A stretch of DNA of 41,566 nucleotides. Source: a virus. The notes beneath the pieces are model-generated. The model was given only the letters and a program-made list of their open reading frames with translations. It did no database searches and was not told the origin of the DNA. The stretch lies in IMG/VR virus record IMGVR_UViG_3300017917_002551, positions 1 through 41,566 of that record. One strand, written 5' to 3'. The position numbers and the translations under genes were made by a program. Within the stretch, counting starts at the first letter, position 1. Every line of letters begins with the position of its first letter. Shown here piece after piece: positions 6,725-14,483 of the stretch.

Positions 6725-9016
6725 ATGGATATGCTACAGACCAATCCCGAAATTGATCACGTAATTGAAGAAGCTACACAACTAGCTATTAAATTAAGTC
6801 ACGAATATGTGACTTTGGAACATGTATTCTTATCGATGATAAGATACGAGCCGTTTAAAAATCTTTTAACAGATTATGGGATTGATATTAATTCCCTTGA
6901 CAATGATTTGGATGCATATCTACTATCCCAAATTGATTTGATAGCCAATGGAGAAGATCCGAAAAAGACGCATGCTCTTGAACGTGTGTTTAACCGAGCA
7001 TTTACGCAGGTACTATTCAGTTCAAGAACGCACATCACATTAATTGATTTATTTTTAAGTATTCATTCAGAGAATAATAGTTATGCACACTACTTCATGA
7101 CCAAGTATGGCATTGAACGAGCTAAACTAGTTGATTTATATAATAAAACATATAAAAGTGACAGCAGTAAAACTATAACAGATACTTCAAGAGCAGATAA
7201 GGTACTAGAACATTTCTGTACCAATTTAAATAAACTTGCTACAGAAGGAAAAATTGATCCGGTTATCGGACGCGACTATGAGACTAACGAAATCGTTGAG
7301 GTGTTAGCTCGCAGGAATAAAAATAACGTTCTATTAATTGGTGACCCAGGTGTTGGTAAAACTGCTATCGCAGAAGGGTTGGCATTAAACATTACGCAAA
7401 AAATTGTTCCAGACTATCTACACGACTACACAGTGTATAATCTAGACATTGGCACTATACTTGCAGGTAGTAAGTATCGCGGGGACTTTGAAGAAAAAAT
7501 ACAAGAAATCATTACTGCCCTTACAGTTAAAGGCAAGGCTATTTTATTCATCGACGAAGCACACCAGATGAGAGGTGCAGGGTCAGGTAGCCAAAGTGGC
7601 CCAGATTTTAGTAACATGATTAAGCCAGCACTGGCTAAAGGTAAAATTAAAGTTATTGCAAGTACTACTTGGGAAGAATATACACAGACCTTCGAAAAGG
7701 ATCGTGCGCTAATGCGTCGCTTCCAACGCATTACAGTTGATGAGCCAAGTCCGCAAGTTGCAAAAGATATCCTTAGGGGACTGAAACCAAACTTTGAGAA
7801 GTTCCACGGTGGCACTATTAGCGATAGCGCAATCGAAGCGGCTGTAGATCTTAGTGTTCGTTACCAGACTGATAAAAAACTTCCCGACAAAGCAATCGAT
7901 TTGATTGATGTGTGCTGTGCTCGACGGAAATTAACATCTAAGGGATGGACAATTATAAAACACGATATTGTTGATGCCATTAGCAAAATGACTAAGATAC
8001 CAGTCGAGCAAATTGGTACAACAGAAAATTCTAAAGGAATAGAACATTTAGAATCAAAAATAAAAACTAAATTGTTTGGTCAAGATTCGGCCGTTGAATC
8101 AGTACTTGAAAAGATTTATGTTAGTAGAGCCGGTCTTAAAACTATTAGCAAACCAGTAGGTAACTTCTTGTTCTTAGGACCAACTGGCACTGGTAAAACT
8201 GAACTAGCTAAACTGTTGTCCGAAAACCTTGGGATGAAACTACTAAGATATGATATGAGTGAATACCAAGAGCGTCATGCGGTTGCAAAACTAATTGGCG
8301 CACCCCCGGGGTATGTAGGATACGATGATGGCAATCTAGGTGGCGGATTATTAATTAGCGATATTGAAAAGAATCCTAACTGCATTATCCTAATGGACGA
8401 AATTGAAAAAGCACACCCTGATGTTAGTAATATTTTGCTGCAAATGATGGACGAAGGTACAGTTACATCTAGTAACGGTAAAAAAGCCGATTGCAGAAAC
8501 TCTATTATTATCTTAACATCTAACCTAGGTGCTGCTGATAATGAAAAACACTCAATCGGTTTTACCACACTAGAAAAAACTGGCGAAGATGATCGAGCTG
8601 TTAAGGACTTCTTTAGACCAGAGTTTAGAAATCGGTTAGACGGAGTTGTTAAATTTAATAAACTTGATAAACTCAGTATGAGAAAGATTGTGAATAAATT
8701 TATTACTGAGTTAAATGATCTAATGCAGGATAAACAACTACGTGTTCGTTTAACAGAAAAAGCAGTTGATGAGTTAGTAGCTAACGGATTTGACCCTAAA
8801 ATGGGTGCAAGACCTTTACAAAGAAAGATTAACGATAGTATTAAAGTTCCTTTAAGTAAAAAAATATTGTTTGAAAATATTAATGAAGGAACTACAATCA
8901 TTGTAGATTTTGCAGATAATGCTTTTGAATTTCAAACCGTAGAAACATCAAATTTTCAACATAGAATAGATGATAATGGATACATCATTTTGGAAGAACC
9001 TGTCGCCAAGTATTAA
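6725..9016 (+). CDS. clpA: ClpA-like AAA+ unfoldase
   Basis: The 763-aa protein has the Clp layout at almost the length of E. coli ClpA: an N-terminal Clp repeat domain (EEATQLAIKLSHEYVTLEHV), a first AAA+ module with Walker A GDPGVGKT (206-213) and DEAH box, and a second with GPTGTGKT (485-492). It lacks the ClpB middle coiled coil. It has IGF at 611-613 in the position of the IGL/IGF loop by which ClpA and ClpX dock on ClpP, then FRPEFRNRLDG. It should unfold substrates and could feed host ClpP. Phage copies of ClpA next to a J protein are uncommon; a role in remodelling host or virion proteins is inference. ClpA is favoured over ClpB because of length and the docking loop. Confidence 0.92.
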   Translation: MDMLQTNPEIDHVIEEATQLAIKLSHEYVTLEHVFLSMIRYEPFKNLLTDYGIDINSLDNDLDAYLLSQIDLIANGEDPKKTHALERVFNRAFTQVLFSSRTHITLIDLFLSIHSENNSYAHYFMTKYGIERAKLVDLYNKTYKSDSSKTITDTSRADKVLEHFCTNLNKLATEGKIDPVIGRDYETNEIVEVLARRNKNNVLLIGDPGVGKTAIAEGLALNITQKIVPDYLHDYTVYNLDIGTILAGSKYRGDFEEKIQEIITALTVKGKAILFIDEAHQMRGAGSGSQSGPDFSNMIKPALAKGKIKVIASTTWEEYTQTFEKDRALMRRFQRITVDEPSPQVAKDILRGLKPNFEKFHGGTISDSAIEAAVDLSVRYQTDKKLPDKAIDLIDVCCARRKLTSKGWTIIKHDIVDAISKMTKIPVEQIGTTENSKGIEHLESKIKTKLFGQDSAVESVLEKIYVSRAGLKTISKPVGNFLFLGPTGTGKTELAKLLSENLGMKLLRYDMSEYQERHAVAKLIGAPPGYVGYDDGNLGGGLLISDIEKNPNCIILMDEIEKAHPDVSNILLQMMDEGTVTSSNGKKADCRNSIIILTSNLGAADNEKHSIGFTTLEKTGEDDRAVKDFFRPEFRNRLDGVVKFNKLDKLSMRKIVNKFITELNDLMQDKQLRVRLTEKAVDELVANGFDPKMGARPLQRKINDSIKVPLSKKILFENINEGTTIIVDFADNAFEFQTVETSNFQHRIDDNGYIILEEPVAKY

Positions 9017-9698
9017 AGTACTGTCGTCATCAAAACAATTTTACAATCAATACTATTACAAACTGGATATAAACGCTCCTGGATGTAAGAGTATTCGTTG
9101 TGACGATATTGCTGTTGATATTAGTAAAAGGCAAGAATGGGTTAGAGACTATAAACGACAAGGCTCTTGGTACAATAAACAGTTGTACAAATATCTCAAA
9201 GAGTCCGATGTTGGGTTTTTATATAGTCTAAAGGATCTTTATTACGAATATCCTGATGTAAAAATACGCACCGAAGAACCCAAGATATCTGTTTATGCTG
9301 CCGATGAACTAATGTTGCAGTCTGTAGCTCGATCAATTGATGCCGATTATAAAGACAAGATAATTTCAATTACCGGGCCAGCAAGCGACGAAATCAAAGC
9401 ATTACTTAATAAAAATGTTATACTAGTAAAAAATCCTCCAAAATATCGATATCGAATTTGGTTTAAAGAAAAGCAATTTACACACGAAGCTAGATCTCAA
9501 TTGTTGTCATATCTTACAAGTTTAGGTGATTTGGTTAGAATGAGTGATCATACAAAAGAAAGCTTAGGTAAGCCTTATGACTGGATTTGGGGATCGTACG
9601 TTTATTCAAACGATAGAGATATAGCAACCTTTATTAAATTAATACATCCAGATTTTGTAAGAGAAGTTTCTGAGTTCGTTTGCCCGGAGAATAAATAA
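8970..9698 (+). CDS. Conserved hypothetical phage protein, 242 aa
   Basis: No named family recognised. The protein is rich in Tyr, Lys and Asp, with segments such as SIRCDDIAVDISKRQEW near the N-terminus, a strand-rich centre (KYRYRIWFKEKQF) and a C-terminal block GKPYDWIWGSYVY. No signal or membrane segment. Start ATG 8970 (or ATG 8976) lies inside the last 47 bases of the ClpA-like gene, so translation is probably coupled. The long, well-formed frame and the ATAAATA element overlapping its stop mark it as a real gene and the end of this transcription unit. Confidence 0.75.
   Translation: MIMDTSFWKNLSPSIKVLSSSKQFYNQYYYKLDINAPGCKSIRCDDIAVDISKRQEWVRDYKRQGSWYNKQLYKYLKESDVGFLYSLKDLYYEYPDVKIRTEEPKISVYAADELMLQSVARSIDADYKDKIISITGPASDEIKALLNKNVILVKNPPKYRYRIWFKEKQFTHEARSQLLSYLTSLGDLVRMSDHTKESLGKPYDWIWGSYVYSNDRDIATFIKLIHPDFVREVSEFVCPENK
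9691..9697 (+). promoter_or_regulatory. Late-promoter-like ATAAATA element
   Basis: ATAAATA overlaps the stop codon of the preceding gene and ends 26 nt before the next ATG (9724), which has a strong AAGGAG. Same element and placement as at 672, 11363, 12913, 18553 and 24265. Confidence 0.45.
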
Positions 9699-9723
9699 TA
9701 GTATTATTCAAGGAGCCCTTAAA

Positions 9724-9891
9724 ATGGCACAGATACATTCAGAAAATATTGTTATTACATTGAGCACATTGACAAAGGACACAGATCTTAATCATCCAAT
9801 ACTTGCCAACGACGATGTAAGAACAGCTTTAGAACAAATAGCACAAGAATTAGTAGGTTCAGGTGTTATTGTTGAAGTTAAAGTAGCGTAA
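9724..9891 (+). CDS. Small hypothetical protein, 55 aa
   Basis: A strong AAGGAG nine bases before ATG 9724 opens a 55-codon frame (MAQIHSENIVITLS...; ends VEVKVA). The sequence alternates strands and one helix (DVRTALEQIAQELV), suggesting a compact beta-alpha-beta fold. It is preceded by a late-promoter-like ATAAATA and followed after 33 bases by the glycosyltransferase. Too short for many gene finders, but the ribosome binding site, promoter element and clean ending support it. Function unknown; a small virion-associated protein is possible. Confidence 0.7.
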   Translation: MAQIHSENIVITLSTLTKDTDLNHPILANDDVRTALEQIAQELVGSGVIVEVKVA

Positions 9892-9924
9892 GTAAAAACC
9901 CAAATCAACTAAAGAAAGAAATCA

Positions 9925-10869
9925 ATGACTAAAAAAGTAATCGGTGAAAATGCCTCTTCGCAGGCTGACGCTGTAGCTGCTATCAAGGCAGCAGCAGCAC
10001 AAAGACAAACACAACAAAGCATGCCTCAACAGGATGCAGTTTCGTTAATTAAGCAAGCGGCTGCACAACGTTCAGCACAACAACCACAACAGCAAGGACA
10101 ACCATTTGACTTTACTAAATGTCATTTACACATTGGCATGCCTTGCTACGGCGGTAATGTTAGCGAGCCCACAATGACTTCGCTATTGCGCTTTATTCTT
10201 ATGGCGCAGCAAGTTGGTCTAAATTGGTCATTGGACACTATGGTTAATGAGAGCTTGGTTACTCGTGCTCGCAATAACTTAATGGCTAAAATGATGACTA
10301 ATCAAGCTGCTACACATTTTATGTTTATTGATGCTGATATCCGTTTCCAGCCAGAATCAATCCTACAAATGATGGCATGCGACAAAGATGTTATTGGCGG
10401 CTTATACCCTAAAAAAGCACTACCGGTTAATTATGTTATTAACCTAAAACCCGAAACTAAAGTACAAGGCGATATCTTTACTGTAGATACTATGGGTACC
10501 GGCTTCTTAATGTTTAAACGACATGTATATGAACAACTATGTGCAGCACATCCAGAATGTAAGTATGTTGATGATGTTGGACTAGGCAAACAATACGAAC
10601 CTACAATGTATAGCATCTTTGATGTTCAAATTGATGCTAAAGGACATTACCTATCCGAAGATTGGCTATTCTGCCGTCGCTGGTCTGCTCTAGGTGGCGA
10701 AATCTGGGCACACGGTAAAGTCTTGTTGAATCATATCGGACACTACGAGTTTGTTGGCGATCTAAGCAAGATGCCACAATTTGGACAACCAGTAAATCCT
10801 GATGCTGCACCGGGTGCGCCAAGAGCACTACAGGATGCTATCCAAATGGCTCAAAAAGTCCCAGCTTAA
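9925..10869 (+). CDS. GT-A-type glycosyltransferase
   Basis: The 314-aa protein has a low-complexity N-terminus (about 1-65) containing two copies of a short Ala/Gln repeat (DAVAAIKAAAAQR and DAVSLIKQAAAQR), then a catalytic domain starting HIGMPCYGG. The motif FMFIDADIRF holds the DxD metal and nucleotide-sugar site; VIGGLYPKK, TMGTGFLMFKR and LSEDWLFCRRW follow in the order usual for phage GT-A enzymes. It probably transfers a sugar to phage DNA, a virion protein or a host glycan; the acceptor cannot be told. The Gln/Ala extension is odd and looks like an added repeat-bearing linker. The gene is in a late-looking unit. Confidence 0.8.
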   Translation: MTKKVIGENASSQADAVAAIKAAAAQRQTQQSMPQQDAVSLIKQAAAQRSAQQPQQQGQPFDFTKCHLHIGMPCYGGNVSEPTMTSLLRFILMAQQVGLNWSLDTMVNESLVTRARNNLMAKMMTNQAATHFMFIDADIRFQPESILQMMACDKDVIGGLYPKKALPVNYVINLKPETKVQGDIFTVDTMGTGFLMFKRHVYEQLCAAHPECKYVDDVGLGKQYEPTMYSIFDVQIDAKGHYLSEDWLFCRRWSALGGEIWAHGKVLLNHIGHYEFVGDLSKMPQFGQPVNPDAAPGAPRALQDAIQMAQKVPA

Positions 10870-10878
10870 GGACATATT

Positions 10879-11361
10879 ATGGATAATAAAGAAACACTAA
10901 CCTTTAAAATTGGATTGAGTAGCACGTCTGATAAAAAACAAACTGAGTTTAAAATAGGTATTAACGGAAACACGTTAGTACATAGTAAGCTATCAAAATC
11001 AGTTAATGAAACTGAGTATTTTGAATTCAGCCACGAAATTGCCGAAGGCGATAATGTGTTAGAAATCAGTTTGCTTAACAAAGGGTTTGGTGATACCGTT
11101 GTAGATTCAGAGGGTAACATTGTTAGCGACTTACTTCTTAACATCGATTCTATTGAAATTGATGAGATTGACCTAGGCGCACTTAAATGGACCTTGAGTT
11201 CTTATGATCCAGAGTACCCCGAACGCTATAAAGCAGAAGCTGTTAAACACGGTAAAGAATTATCCAACGATATAAAAAATTGTGTTAATTTGGGCTGGAA
11301 CGGTACATGGAAACTTCCTTTTACCAGTCCTTTCTACATTTGGTTACTAGAACACATTTAA
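10879..11361 (+). CDS. Beta-sandwich-like protein, possible carbohydrate-binding module
   Basis: The 160-aa protein alternates short strands (LTFKIGLSS, TEFKIGING, YFEFSHEIAEGDNVLEISLLN) in a jelly-roll-like pattern, followed by a C-terminal segment rich in aromatic residues (NLGWNGTWKLPFTSPFYIWLLEHI, here residues about 137-160). The EGDNVLEISLLNKG block resembles sugar-binding beta-sandwich modules in which a strand precedes an acidic turn, and the 102-aa protein at 12608 has the same pattern. Carbohydrate binding is therefore plausible but unproven. Located between a glycosyltransferase and the cargo-type nucleotidyltransferase. Confidence 0.6.
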   Translation: MDNKETLTFKIGLSSTSDKKQTEFKIGINGNTLVHSKLSKSVNETEYFEFSHEIAEGDNVLEISLLNKGFGDTVVDSEGNIVSDLLLNIDSIEIDEIDLGALKWTLSSYDPEYPERYKAEAVKHGKELSNDIKNCVNLGWNGTWKLPFTSPFYIWLLEHI

Positions 11362-11362
11362 G

Positions 11363-11381
11363 CTAAATACAGCAATATAAT
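11363..11381 (+). promoter_or_regulatory. CTAAATA element plus TATAAT box before the cargo block
   Basis: CTAAATA (11363-11369) ends 21 nt before ATG 11391, and TATAAT (11376-11381) follows. The same pair (ATAAATA then ATATAATGG) occurs at 24265-24281. It resembles the T4 late core and could drive the 11391-17756 block. No good -35 box goes with the TATAAT. Confidence 0.4.
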
Positions 11382-11390
11382 GGAAGATCC

Positions 11391-12608
11391 ATGTTTATTG
11401 CTGATTTATTTGAAAGTTATGTAGCAGAAGCCGGCCCGCAGTTAGTAGTACTATACCCGGGCCGTTTTCAACCTTTTCATCTTGGGCACGGCGAAGTATT
11501 TCGTAGCCTACAAAGTAAGTTCGGACGCGACAGCGTTTATATTGCAACTAGCAATAAAGTAGAACTACCAAAAAGTCCTTTTAATTTTTCCGATAAATCT
11601 ACACTAATGCATGCAGCTGGTATTCCTAGCGATCGCATATTAGAAGTAGTAAGCCCTTATAAACTTCCCGAACCTCAATTTAATCCCGCTAATAGTATTT
11701 TCATAGTAGCCGTTGGCGCTCCAGATCGAGAGCGTCTGCGTCCTGACAGCGTTAAAAAAGACGGCACTCCAGGATATTTTAAAACTTTTGAAAGTCTTGA
11801 TAAATGTACAACTGCTGATAAGCACGGTTATGTAATTATTGCCGATGAGCGTCAAAAAGTAATTACTATCAATGGGCAACAAGTAGATGTAAGTCACGGA
11901 ACTCCAGCAAGAGCAGTTTGGAATGACGTTAGAGACAATCCAAAGTTACGATCAGAATACTTAATGCAAATGTACGGGCGAGACGACCCAGAACTAGGCC
12001 GTGTATTAGATAAAATTCCACAGACTGTTAATGAAGATTGGAAGGACGATTATTCTCCCGAACAACTTCGTGCCGGAGAATTAGCTTATAAATTAGACAG
12101 ACACGATCAATATAATACTGGAAAATATCCAAAAAATCAAGATAATGTTGTGCGCCAGACTGGGGAAAGACCATGGGATACAAAAACTGTAGATATGCCT
12201 GGCGATTTTAAATCAAATACTCAAAAGACAGCCCTTGGTGATAAAATAGTAAACGATCCGTATAAACCCAACGACATGGGTAACCCATGGGATTGGGTGG
12301 ATAGCGAAGCACTTACTAATTATAGAAGAAAAAATCGTTTTTACGAAGAAGCGGCTGGCGTTGGAGTAGTCAAGGACGGCAACGACCCACGTTACAGCAT
12401 GGCTACAATGGGCGATGATAACGACGTAACTGCTGCTACACTACCTCGAATGATGGCAGGATATCATTTAAATAAGAAGTACAAAAAATTAAAAGAAGAA
12501 ATAGATACGCTTAAAGAAAAGTGGTCTGCAAAATACAAACGCAGTATTAACTGTAATAATCCCAAAGGCTTTAGTCAGCGGGCACATTGCCAGGGTAGGA
12601 AAAAGTAA
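11391..12608 (+). CDS. NadM-like nucleotidyltransferase with capsid-targeting-like N-terminus
   Basis: The 405-aa protein begins MFIADLFESYVAE|AGPQ, where the bar marks a V-x-E|A site like those cut by T4 gp21 prohead protease behind its capsid-targeting peptides. The nucleotidylyltransferase signature GRFQPFHLGH follows at residues 24-33, with the HxGH motif (His30, His33) of the NMN/cytidylyl-transferase superfamily, in the form typical of NadM. The enzyme domain covers about the first 190 residues. The rest is a low-complexity, Asp/Lys-rich linker with DDPELGR and DPRYSMATMGDD modules, a short coiled coil, and a basic tail with two Cys (388, 400). Substrate is not certain; packaging in the head is inference from the N-terminus. 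Confidence 0.8.
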   Translation: MFIADLFESYVAEAGPQLVVLYPGRFQPFHLGHGEVFRSLQSKFGRDSVYIATSNKVELPKSPFNFSDKSTLMHAAGIPSDRILEVVSPYKLPEPQFNPANSIFIVAVGAPDRERLRPDSVKKDGTPGYFKTFESLDKCTTADKHGYVIIADERQKVITINGQQVDVSHGTPARAVWNDVRDNPKLRSEYLMQMYGRDDPELGRVLDKIPQTVNEDWKDDYSPEQLRAGELAYKLDRHDQYNTGKYPKNQDNVVRQTGERPWDTKTVDMPGDFKSNTQKTALGDKIVNDPYKPNDMGNPWDWVDSEALTNYRRKNRFYEEAAGVGVVKDGNDPRYSMATMGDDNDVTAATLPRMMAGYHLNKKYKKLKEEIDTLKEKWSAKYKRSINCNNPKGFSQRAHCQGRKK

Positions 12609-12916
12609 TGTTTAACAGAATGCTACGCTTCGATGTACATTGTCATTGGAGTGGAGAGCCTCCTGTGTATAGAATATATGTGGATGATGATTTAATTACC
12701 GAACGTACATTTGGTTATGCTGGATATGATTATTATATACAAGAAAACGTAGTATGCGATTTAACACCCGGTGTGCATTGTATTAAAATAGAAAATTGTT
12801 CTAACAGTGGTAATTTCCAGTTACTTAAATTAAGAGTAGATAACGCAGAAATGCCTAAACAACCAGGCAAAGACGGATACGATAACAAGCAATGGACCTT
12901 TGCTTGTAATTACTAA
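12608..12916 (+). CDS. Small beta-sandwich-like protein
   Basis: The 102-aa protein consists of predicted strands (RFDVHCHWSG, YRIYVDDDLI, YYIQENVVCDLTPGVHCIKI, FQLLKLRVDN). The pattern 'DLTPGVHCIKIENCSN' is what carbohydrate-binding beta-sandwich modules show where a strand follows a Pro-Gly turn. It overlaps the nucleotidyltransferase gene by one base, with AGGAAAA ahead of its ATG. It looks like a shorter relative in style, not clearly in sequence, of the 160-aa protein at 10879. Sugar binding is only a suggestion. Confidence 0.65.
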   Translation: MFNRMLRFDVHCHWSGEPPVYRIYVDDDLITERTFGYAGYDYYIQENVVCDLTPGVHCIKIENCSNSGNFQLLKLRVDNAEMPKQPGKDGYDNKQWTFACNY

Positions 12917-12919
12917 ATA
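12913..12919 (+). promoter_or_regulatory. Late-promoter-like CTAAATA element
   Basis: CTAAATA overlaps the stop region of the upstream gene and ends 22 nt before ATG 12942. Same motif and spacing as at 672 and 11363. Confidence 0.4.
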
Positions 12920-12941
12920 TTAGATAAAGTAAGGTAATAAT

Positions 12942-13403
12942 ATGAAACCAACAGAATTTATAGTAGAAAATAGCGTAATTGCACAAGAAGCCGATGATAT
13001 GCACCGCGATCACGAAGTACAAATGGCTCGTAGTCAAATGTATTCTGCTGCACAAGCTGCAATTGAAATTCATCGTATGCTTAAAGATATTAGTGAAATG
13101 GAAGGGCTTGAGGGTTGGGTACAAAGCAAACTAACTTTAGCTAGTGAATACCTTGAAAGCGTTCGTGACTATTTAAAATACGAAGCGGTTAGTCAAGAAC
13201 AGGAACTAGCTGTATTTGCAGAAGATGCTGCTGAGTATGCTCTTGAGAAAATGATTAATGAAGAAGCTTCTGCAGGAGCCTCAGGATCAAGTGGTATTTC
13301 TATTAGCATGTCGGGTGGAGGTACTCCAGGTACAGGCAAACCAAAGAAGATTGCTAATGCACATAAGCCTAAGAAAATTGCTGTAGGAAAAGGCGTTTAT
13401 TAA
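12942..13403 (+). CDS. Putative head-packaged protein with targeting-type N-terminus, 153 aa
   Basis: The N-terminus MKPTEFIVE|NSVIAQE resembles the T4 internal protein III targeting peptide, as I remember it, with an I-x-E site after about nine residues. A helical domain follows (about 20-95; blocks HEVQMARSQMYSAAQAA and GLEGWVQSKLTLASEYL), then an acidic helix and a Gly/Ser/Lys-rich basic tail (PKKIANAHKPKKIAVGKG). The basic tail could contact DNA. It overlaps the next gene's start by one base. The helical block is, to my knowledge, recurrent in aquatic T4-like phages, but no function is assigned. Confidence 0.75.
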   Translation: MKPTEFIVENSVIAQEADDMHRDHEVQMARSQMYSAAQAAIEIHRMLKDISEMEGLEGWVQSKLTLASEYLESVRDYLKYEAVSQEQELAVFAEDAAEYALEKMINEEASAGASGSSGISISMSGGGTPGTGKPKKIANAHKPKKIAVGKGVY

Positions 13404-14479
13404 TGAGTAATATGCGCGATCTGCTAGAAAAAATGAATCAGTTCGCTGGTGAGAAGGCGGGACAAAAGCCTGGTGACCAAGTTCGTGGTATCGAACCAAT
13501 GCCTCGTAAAGGTGGCGGGAAAAAACATCCTTATGCTGGCAGATTGGTTGGCGCAAATGAAAGCTCAGACAATTTATTAAAAGAATTAAACACAGTCATA
13601 AACAGCGATCCGGTTAAAAGAGATTTATTTAAAGAATGGGCGGAATTTAAAGAAGGATTTGGGGATACAGTTAAATCCACGGCTGATAAAATTGTTTCAG
13701 CCGGCAGTGCTACTAGGGACGCACTTAGTAGTGTAGTGGATGCAATCCCAAGACCATTCGACGAAAAAACTTATCAAGATCGAGTTACACAAAAGCCAGT
13801 TGCCAAAGCAGACTGGCGGAACACTGACAGTAAAAAAGTACAAGAAGGAACAGCTCGAATCGCTGTAAGCAGAGATCCCGAAGATCCAGATAATTACGAT
13901 ACGATTAGATTTCATCGAGAACTCCCAGATGGTTCAATTATTGATATAGAACCTTATAGTGGATCGCATCGTAATTATTATCAACAAATAACAGGTAAAG
14001 AACCCGGGCAAAGTCCTACAGAAAAAGCAATGACTGATACTCTTACTAATATGATGCGAGAGCCGGTTAAAAAAGGCCCGGTTATCAATGAACCAATTCC
14101 GCTAGAACCGCAAGATAAAATTACACCAATTAAACAAAACCCTGATTCAGACGAGGAAGATGATATAGTTGCAGAATGGGGTGCATCTGGTACTGCTGTT
14201 GGTCCAGGGAATGATGATGCTGATCCTGTTGAGATTGCAGCACAACGAGCACAACAAGTGTCAGGTAAAACAGAACAACACAATCAGCTAATGAATCTAG
14301 TTGCACAAGTCAATGGTGCTAGATCGCAATTAGCTGACTTAAACAAACAATTTCCACAAGGTGCAAATCCAGTTGAAAAAGCAATGAGCTTGCAACAACA
14401 ACAAGCCCAAAAGGTTCAGATAAGCAGACAAATCGAAGACCTCATGACACAGGTAGCAGCATTAAGATCACAGGCGTAA
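13403..14479 (+). CDS. Putative head-packaged low-complexity protein, 358 aa
   Basis: It starts with a short amphipathic helix (MRDLLEKMNQFAGE), then KPGDQVRG and a basic Gly-rich stretch (RKGGGKKHPYAGR) before an acidic helix (about residues 55-75). V-x-E sites are present as KKVQE|GTAR and DDIVAE|W. The centre has a small strand-rich patch (RFHRELPDGSIIDIEP). The C-terminal 80 residues are a Gln-rich coiled coil. No enzyme motif. The N-terminal helix, the protease-like sites and the place in the 11391-17756 run suggest an internal head protein; this is inference. Confidence 0.7.
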   Translation: MSNMRDLLEKMNQFAGEKAGQKPGDQVRGIEPMPRKGGGKKHPYAGRLVGANESSDNLLKELNTVINSDPVKRDLFKEWAEFKEGFGDTVKSTADKIVSAGSATRDALSSVVDAIPRPFDEKTYQDRVTQKPVAKADWRNTDSKKVQEGTARIAVSRDPEDPDNYDTIRFHRELPDGSIIDIEPYSGSHRNYYQQITGKEPGQSPTEKAMTDTLTNMMREPVKKGPVINEPIPLEPQDKITPIKQNPDSDEEDDIVAEWGASGTAVGPGNDDADPVEIAAQRAQQVSGKTEQHNQLMNLVAQVNGARSQLADLNKQFPQGANPVEKAMSLQQQQAQKVQISRQIEDLMTQVAALRSQA

Positions 14480-14483
14480 AATT

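Noticed and set aside
8275-8901. 208-aa minus-strand open frame
   Set aside because: Lies wholly inside the ClpA-like gene on the opposite strand; sequence is Ser/Leu-rich as expected of a shadow frame.
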